From positions 1 to 9,326 of the forward strand of contig CAYGKP010000089.1 of assembly GCA_964350605.1 (NCBI GenBank): DNA of 9,326 bases. The letters are read 5' to 3'. The notes under the pieces are model-generated. The model saw only the letters and a list, made by a program, of their open reading frames with translations, did not search any database and was not told where the DNA came from. This stretch comes from CAYGKP01 sp964350605 (GTDB lineage: Bacteria > Bacteroidota > Bacteroidia > Cytophagales > JAAEPT01). This document shows, piece by piece, positions 5,976 through 9,326 of this stretch. The translations under genes and the position numbers were made by a program. Positions within the stretch are counted from its first letter, which is position 1. Each line of letters opens with the position of its first letter.

Positions 5976-7892
5976 TTAATTTTTGTTTTTCTCCTCGTCG
6001 GAGTTGACCTCTTCGAAGTCGACATCCTGCGGCTCGCCTTCTTTGGCTTCGCCTTCGGCACTGGCCTCAGGCCCGGCAGCGGCCTCTTGGGCCTTGTAGA
6101 TTTCCTCAGAAGCCTTGTTCCAGGCTTCGGTGAGGGCCTCGACTTTCGACTCGATGGCTTCAGCATCCTTGGCAGCGTGCACCTCTTTGAGGTCCTTGAG
6201 CGCGGCTTCGATGGCCGTCTTGTTGCCTTCCGACAGCTTCTCACCAAACTCCTTGAGCTGCTTCTCGGTCGAGAAGATCAGCGAATCGGCGGCGTTCAGC
6301 TTCTCGACCTTCTCCTTCTCGGCCTTGTCCGAGTCGGCGTTGGCGGCAGCCTCAGCACGCATTTTCTCGATCTCCTCGTCGGTCAAGCCGCTGGAAGCCT
6401 CAATGCGAATCTGCTGCTCCTTCCCGGTGCCTTGGTCCTTGGCCGACACTTGGATGATGCCGTTCGCATCAATGTCGAAGATGACCTCGATTTTGGGCAC
6501 CCCACGCGGGGCGGGCGGAATGCCGTCCAGGTGGAAGCGGCCAATCGTGTTGTTGTCCTTGGCCATCGAACGCTCGCCTTGCAGGACGTGGATTTCCACG
6601 CTGGGCTGACTGTCTGAAGCGGTCGAGAAAGTCTCGGATTTCTTGGTCGGGATCGTGGTGTTCGACTCGATGAGTTTGGTGAACACACCACCCATCGTCT
6701 CAATGCCCAGCGACAGCGGGGTCACGTCGAGCAGGAGCACGTCTTTCACCTCACCGGTCAACACGCCCCCTTGGATCGCGGCGCCAATGGCGACCACTTC
6801 GTCGGGGTTCACGCCTTTCGACGGCTTCTTACCGAAAAACTTCTCGACCTCTTCCTGAATCTTGGGAATGCGGGTCGAACCACCCACGAGGATGACTTCG
6901 TCGATTTTCGAGGCGTCAAGGCCAGCGTCTTTCAACGCCTTCTTGCAAGGCTCGAGCGAGCGGCGAACCAGTTCGTCGGCCAGCTTCTCGAACTCCGCAC
7001 GGCTCAAGGATTTCACCAAGTGCTTGGGAATCCCGTCGACGGGCATGATGTACGGCAGGTTGATTTCGGTTTGTGTCGAACTGGAGAGCTCGATCTTGGC
7101 TTTCTCGGCAGCTTCTTTCAAACGCTGGAGGGCCATCGGATCCTTGCGCAGGTCGATGCCTTCGTCGGCTTTGAACGAATCGGCGAGCCAGTCGATGATG
7201 ACTTGGTCGAAGTCATCACCACCAAGGTGCGTGTCACCGTTGGTCGATTTCACTTCGAACACCCCGTCGCCCAATTCGAGGACCGAGATGTCAAACGTAC
7301 CACCGCCAAGGTCATAGACCGCCACGGTCATGTCCTTGTTGCGCTTGTCGAGGCCGTAGGCCAGGGCTGCTGCGGTCGGCTCGTTGATGATGCGTTTCAC
7401 TTCAAGACCCGCAATCTGTCCGGCTTCTTTGGTCGCCTGACGCTGGGCATCGTTGAAGTAAGCAGGGACGGTGATGACCGCTTCGGTCACCGTTGTACCC
7501 AAATAGTCCTCGGCGGTGGCCTTCATTTTCTGAAGGATCATCGCGGAGAGTTCTTGAGGCGTGTAGTGGCGGTCGCCGATTTTCACCCGTGGTGTGTCGC
7601 CTTGGCCCTTCTCAACGGTGTAGGCTACGTTGCCCACTTCCTTGCTGGCCTCCGAAAATTTCAAGCCCATGAAGCGCTTGATCGAGGCGATGGTGCCTTG
7701 CGGATTGGTGATGGCTTGGCGCTTGGCGGGGTCGCCCACTTTGCGTTCGCCTTTTCCTTGATCTTGGAAAGAGATGATCGAAGGGGTCGTGCGCCGTCCT
7801 TCGCTGTTGGGAATGACGACGGGCTCGTTGCCCTCCATGACGGCGACACACGAGTTGGTGGTCCCCAGGTCGATACCGATAATTTTACCCAT
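5976..7892 (-). CDS. dnaK: Molecular chaperone DnaK (Hsp70)
   Basis: This complete 638-residue Hsp70 uses ATP to bind and release unfolded protein segments in the cytoplasm, working with DnaJ and GrpE, neither of which is in the window. The ATPase domain shows phosphate-1 IDLGTTNS (7-14), NDAQRQATKEAG (147-158), phosphate-2 VYDLGGGTFDIS (192-203) and the adenosine motif VGGSTRIPKIQ (336-346). The interdomain linker VLLLDVTP (385-392) leads to a substrate-binding domain and an alanine/lysine/glutamate-rich helical lid from about 500. The conserved acidic end DVDFEEV (623-629) is followed by nine extra residues, NSDEEKNKN, whose codons are unusually A-rich. The ATG at 7892 gives the expected MGKIIGIDLG. 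Upstream are a sigma-54-like promoter and a dyad; downstream, a beta-family gene begins after 15 nt without an obvious terminator. Confidence 0.98.
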   Translation of the reverse strand: MGKIIGIDLGTTNSCVAVMEGNEPVVIPNSEGRRTTPSIISFQDQGKGERKVGDPAKRQAITNPQGTIASIKRFMGLKFSEASKEVGNVAYTVEKGQGDTPRVKIGDRHYTPQELSAMILQKMKATAEDYLGTTVTEAVITVPAYFNDAQRQATKEAGQIAGLEVKRIINEPTAAALAYGLDKRNKDMTVAVYDLGGGTFDISVLELGDGVFEVKSTNGDTHLGGDDFDQVIIDWLADSFKADEGIDLRKDPMALQRLKEAAEKAKIELSSSTQTEINLPYIMPVDGIPKHLVKSLSRAEFEKLADELVRRSLEPCKKALKDAGLDASKIDEVILVGGSTRIPKIQEEVEKFFGKKPSKGVNPDEVVAIGAAIQGGVLTGEVKDVLLLDVTPLSLGIETMGGVFTKLIESNTTIPTKKSETFSTASDSQPSVEIHVLQGERSMAKDNNTIGRFHLDGIPPAPRGVPKIEVIFDIDANGIIQVSAKDQGTGKEQQIRIEASSGLTDEEIEKMRAEAAANADSDKAEKEKVEKLNAADSLIFSTEKQLKEFGEKLSEGNKTAIEAALKDLKEVHAAKDAEAIESKVEALTEAWNKASEEIYKAQEAAAGPEASAEGEAKEGEPQDVDFEEVNSDEEKNKN

Positions 7893-7930
7893 GATGCTGG
7901 TTTCGTTCGCGTTGGTTGCTCCCCCTCTTC

Positions 7931-7946
7931 TTCAAGGGATGTGCCA
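7931..7946 (-). promoter_or_regulatory. Possible sigma-54 (-24/-12) promoter of dnaK
   Basis: Read on the - strand this is TGGCACATCCCTTGAA. It fits the sigma-54 pattern TGGCAC-N5-TTGC with the obligatory GG at 7945-7944 and a G ten bases later at 7933; the one departure is A instead of C after that G. Transcription would start near 7921, leaving about 29 nt before the dnaK ATG. I found no Bacteroidota-type TAnnTTTG -7 element between 7893 and 8026. Assignment is by eye only. Confidence 0.4.
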
Positions 7947-7976
7947 CAGCGCTGAAAGCCCACAAAGCGCGCGGTT

Positions 7977-8005
7977 TGTCAGGAATCGGCCGCGATTCTC
8001 TGCCA
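7977..8005. repeat. Imperfect inverted repeat with a GAATCG/CGATTC core
   Basis: A perfect 6-bp stem, GAATCG (7983-7988) and CGATTC (7993-7998), encloses the 4-base loop GCCG. The outer arms TGTCAG (7977-7982) and CTGCCA (8000-8005) continue the symmetry with one mismatch and a one-base bulge at 7999. It lies between the lipoprotein stop and the dnaK promoter region, both on the - strand, so it could form a transcript hairpin ending lipoprotein transcription. No T-run follows it on the - strand, so a classic rho-independent terminator is not supported. Part of it overlaps the candidate activator dyad. Confidence 0.4.
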
Positions 8006-8013
8006 TTTTGACA
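8001..8013. promoter_or_regulatory. Candidate activator-binding dyad upstream of dnaK
   Basis: TGCCA-TTT-TGACA is an inverted repeat with a single mismatch between arms. Its centre (8007) lies about 85 bases upstream of the start predicted from the sigma-54-like element, a usual distance for an enhancer site bound by a sigma-54 activator. A further half-site TGTCA is at 7977-7981. No regulator can be named. Confidence 0.35.
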
Positions 8014-8026
8014 CAAGGGTGACGAG

Positions 8027-8599
8027 CTAGTCTGCCTTAACAGGCCGAATCTCGACCGCAATGGCATGCACCAGGTGGTTGCCTTCGCGGCGGGCGGTCA
8101 GGGCGTATTCGTCCAAATAACGCCACCGCGTCTCTTTGTTCGAGGGATAGCCTGGCTTGCCAATGCGATCGGTGTAGTACTCGGACAGCTCGGCGAAAAT
8201 CGAATCGCGGCGTTCGGGGCTGCGCAGGAACAAGGTGGCGTCGATGGCATTTATCAAGCTGTCGGGCCCGAATTGATAGAGCAGGTCTACGTTCTCTTCG
8301 GGGTTGAAGGCAACGGTAAACAACATTTCACCTTCACGGCTTTCGACGTGCTTGGCGACTTCGCGGTGGCGCACCTCGGCGATGTGCTCGCCAAACTGGA
8401 AGGTGCGAAAAGCGCCTTCCTCTTTCCAGACCAAGACTTGGACCCACAAGGGGAATTGCGCCAAACGCGGCGCATAGAGCGAATCGTCCGGCAACGAGTC
8501 GACCGCAAGTGAATCCTCTAGGGGTCCGTCGCTCGTTGGGTCCGAACAGCCCCAGAACGCCAACCCACAAATCAAGCCCAGTGCCCATGTGTTCTGCAT
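8027..8599 (-). CDS. Predicted lipoprotein, function unknown
   Basis: This 190-residue protein begins with a short N-terminus and hydrophobic stretch, WALGLICGLAFWGC, with the lipid-accepting Cys probably at residue 18. The bases of a lipobox are loose (Phe-Trp-Gly before Cys), as is tolerated in Bacteroidota. An acidic, serine-rich linker follows in which the tripeptide DSL recurs at five-residue intervals (EDSLAVDSLPDDSLY). The rest, from about residue 46, is a soluble domain rich in aromatic and charged residues (for example QVLVWKEEGAFRTFQFGEH) that I do not recognise. It is probably anchored in the outer or inner membrane facing the periplasm. The ATG at 8599 has no Shine-Dalgarno sequence. 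The gene is divergent from the SGNH-type gene (48-nt gap) and may be read towards dnaK. The + strand frame opposite it lacks any such targeting signal. Confidence 0.75.
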   Translation of the reverse strand: MQNTWALGLICGLAFWGCSDPTSDGPLEDSLAVDSLPDDSLYAPRLAQFPLWVQVLVWKEEGAFRTFQFGEHIAEVRHREVAKHVESREGEMLFTVAFNPEENVDLLYQFGPDSLINAIDATLFLRSPERRDSIFAELSEYYTDRIGKPGYPSNKETRWRYLDEYALTARREGNHLVHAIAVEIRPVKAD

Positions 8600-8647
8600 G
8601 AGCGAAAGCTAGCCAATCGCCGCCATTCCGCGTAACTTGCCCGGCAA

Positions 8648-9326
8648 ATGCGGGTTCCGCCTTCCCCCTTGCGTGCCTTTTATCTGCTGCTCTGCGTCTT
8701 CGCGGGGCTGGTGGTTTTGTGGGTGACCATCCCGAAGGATGGCATCACATGGGTCAATGCCCAGGGCGAAACGGTACAAGTCCTCTCGTTCTTTGGGCCA
8801 TCGGCCAGTTTCCAAGGGCCGCGCGAAACAAAGGACATCAGCGAGGTGCTGGACATCGCCAAGGACCTGGAATCACTGAACGAACCCGAGGAACTCTGGG
8901 GGGTTGATTCGGTCAACTCCGGGGCGCGAACCATCAACCTGGACGACATCCTGGCCACCGACTTCCGCATTCAGTTTCCCGCTGGCACGCCCGGTGTGCT
9001 GACCCAATTCTTCCGCGCCCTCGACCAAGCCGCCTCAGGCACTGAGCTGATTCGCGTGCTACACTACGGCGATTCTCAACTGGAGGGCGACCGCATTACC
9101 TCGCGCTTGCGTCAACAATTGCAGGGGCGCTTCGGTGGCTGCGGCGTGGGCTTGGTGCCGATCAAGGAGTTCTCCTACCAAAAGATTACCATCAAGTCCG
9201 AGTGCTCGAAAAACTGGCTCAGCTATCCGATCTACGGCAATGGCTACATCTCGAAGGCCGATCGGAACTACTCGCTGATGGGTGGCTCGTTCGCCTTCAC
9301 CCCACGACTCCAGCCCGCCATCATTC
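8648..9326 (+). CDS. Membrane-anchored SGNH/GDSL-like hydrolase family protein, 3' end cut off
   Basis: Reads as 226 codons and continues beyond the window. Residues 10-27 (AFYLLLCVFAGLVVLWVT) form a single membrane anchor or uncleaved signal, with two arginines before it, so the rest should face the periplasm. After a linker, residues 137-151 read VLHYGDSQLEGDRIT, the block-I GDS nucleophile motif (Ser143) of SGNH/GDSL hydrolases, then a glycine-rich GGCGVGLVP (163-171). Bacteroidota have a family with this HYGDSQ-EGDRIT block, often, as I recall, encoded beside MBOAT O-acyltransferases, so a role in acetylating or deacetylating surface polysaccharide or peptidoglycan is a reasonable inference. 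The distal Asp/His motif is outside the window, so activity cannot be checked. ATG 8648 is the first start after an in-frame TAA at 8633-8635. No Shine-Dalgarno sequence is present. Confidence 0.72.
   Translation, partial: MRVPPSPLRAFYLLLCVFAGLVVLWVTIPKDGITWVNAQGETVQVLSFFGPSASFQGPRETKDISEVLDIAKDLESLNEPEELWGVDSVNSGARTINLDDILATDFRIQFPAGTPGVLTQFFRALDQAASGTELIRVLHYGDSQLEGDRITSRLRQQLQGRFGGCGVGLVPIKEFSYQKITIKSECSKNWLSYPIYGNGYISKADRNYSLMGGSFAFTPRLQPAII

Noticed and set aside
4375..5980. Target-site duplication or insertion-sequence ends flanking the accessory pair
   Set aside because: Comparing the bases around 4383 with those around 5961-5980 showed no convincing direct or inverted repeat, and no transposase or integrase is present.
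5976..5990. T-rich run on the + strand as a rho-independent terminator
   Set aside because: It codes for the DnaK C-terminus, has no stem before it on the + strand, and is A-rich in the direction in which dnaK is transcribed.
6771..7955. A 394-codon open frame on the + strand opposite dnaK
   Set aside because: Long antisense frames over dnaK are a known by-product of its codon bias in GC-rich genomes. The translation shows no recognisable domain and the - strand encodes an unmistakable Hsp70.
8066..8512. A 148-codon + strand frame opposite the lipoprotein gene
   Set aside because: The - strand frame is longer, has a lipoprotein signal and plausible protein composition; the + frame has none of these.
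8600..8647. Divergent promoter pair in the 48-base gap
   Set aside because: The only partial -7 match, TAACTTGC at 8633, is just 8 bases from the ATG and has no clear partner element, so no promoter call is supported.

Overview
This window reads as chromosomal DNA from a fairly GC-rich member of the Bacteroidota. Three things point there: the gene order and sequence style of the arginine genes, which match the succinylated variant of the arginine pathway known from Bacteroides; the near absence of Shine-Dalgarno sequences before the starts (for example before 181, 1965, 4384 and 8648); and an SGNH-type membrane protein and a lipoprotein of the kind common in that phylum. GC content counted by hand on sample lines is about 58% in the arginine genes and dnaK. 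I cannot name a genus.

Region 1 (1-4382, + strand) is the distal part of an arginine operon: the end of argD, then an ArgF'-type transcarbamylase, argB, an ArgE-like M20 deacylase and argH. The genes are packed with a 4-nt gap, a 23-nt overlap, a short gap and a zero-base junction, so they are almost certainly one transcript. Together they phosphorylate acyl-glutamate, form acyl-ornithine, carbamoylate it, remove the acyl group to give citrulline, and cleave argininosuccinate to arginine. The residue that sets acetyl versus succinyl specificity is Gly92 in the transcarbamylase, not Glu, which favours succinyl intermediates.

Region 2 (4384-5960) is the anomalous part. Two convergent AT-richer genes (about 43% GC on sample lines) sit exactly between argH and dnaK. 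One encodes a PD-(D/E)xK nuclease-like protein of the sce7726 type, the other a protein of the 'beta' family (sce7725-like). They share a 4-nt CTAG palindrome that supplies the stop codon of both. The first starts one base after argH stops and the second starts 15 bases after dnaK stops, so each could ride on a host transcript. This looks like a horizontally acquired two-gene accessory module, possibly defence-related. Its function is not established as far as I know.

Region 3 (5976-8026, - strand) is dnaK, a complete Hsp70 chaperone, with an upstream region that carries a sigma-54-like -24/-12 element and a TGYCA/TGRCA dyad about 85 bases upstream of the predicted transcription start.

Region 4 (8027-9326) holds a small predicted lipoprotein on the - strand and, divergently, the start of a membrane-anchored SGNH/GDSL-like protein that runs off the window. 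No RNA genes, CRISPR arrays or insertion sequences were seen, and no stretch longer than about 135 bases lacks a gene.
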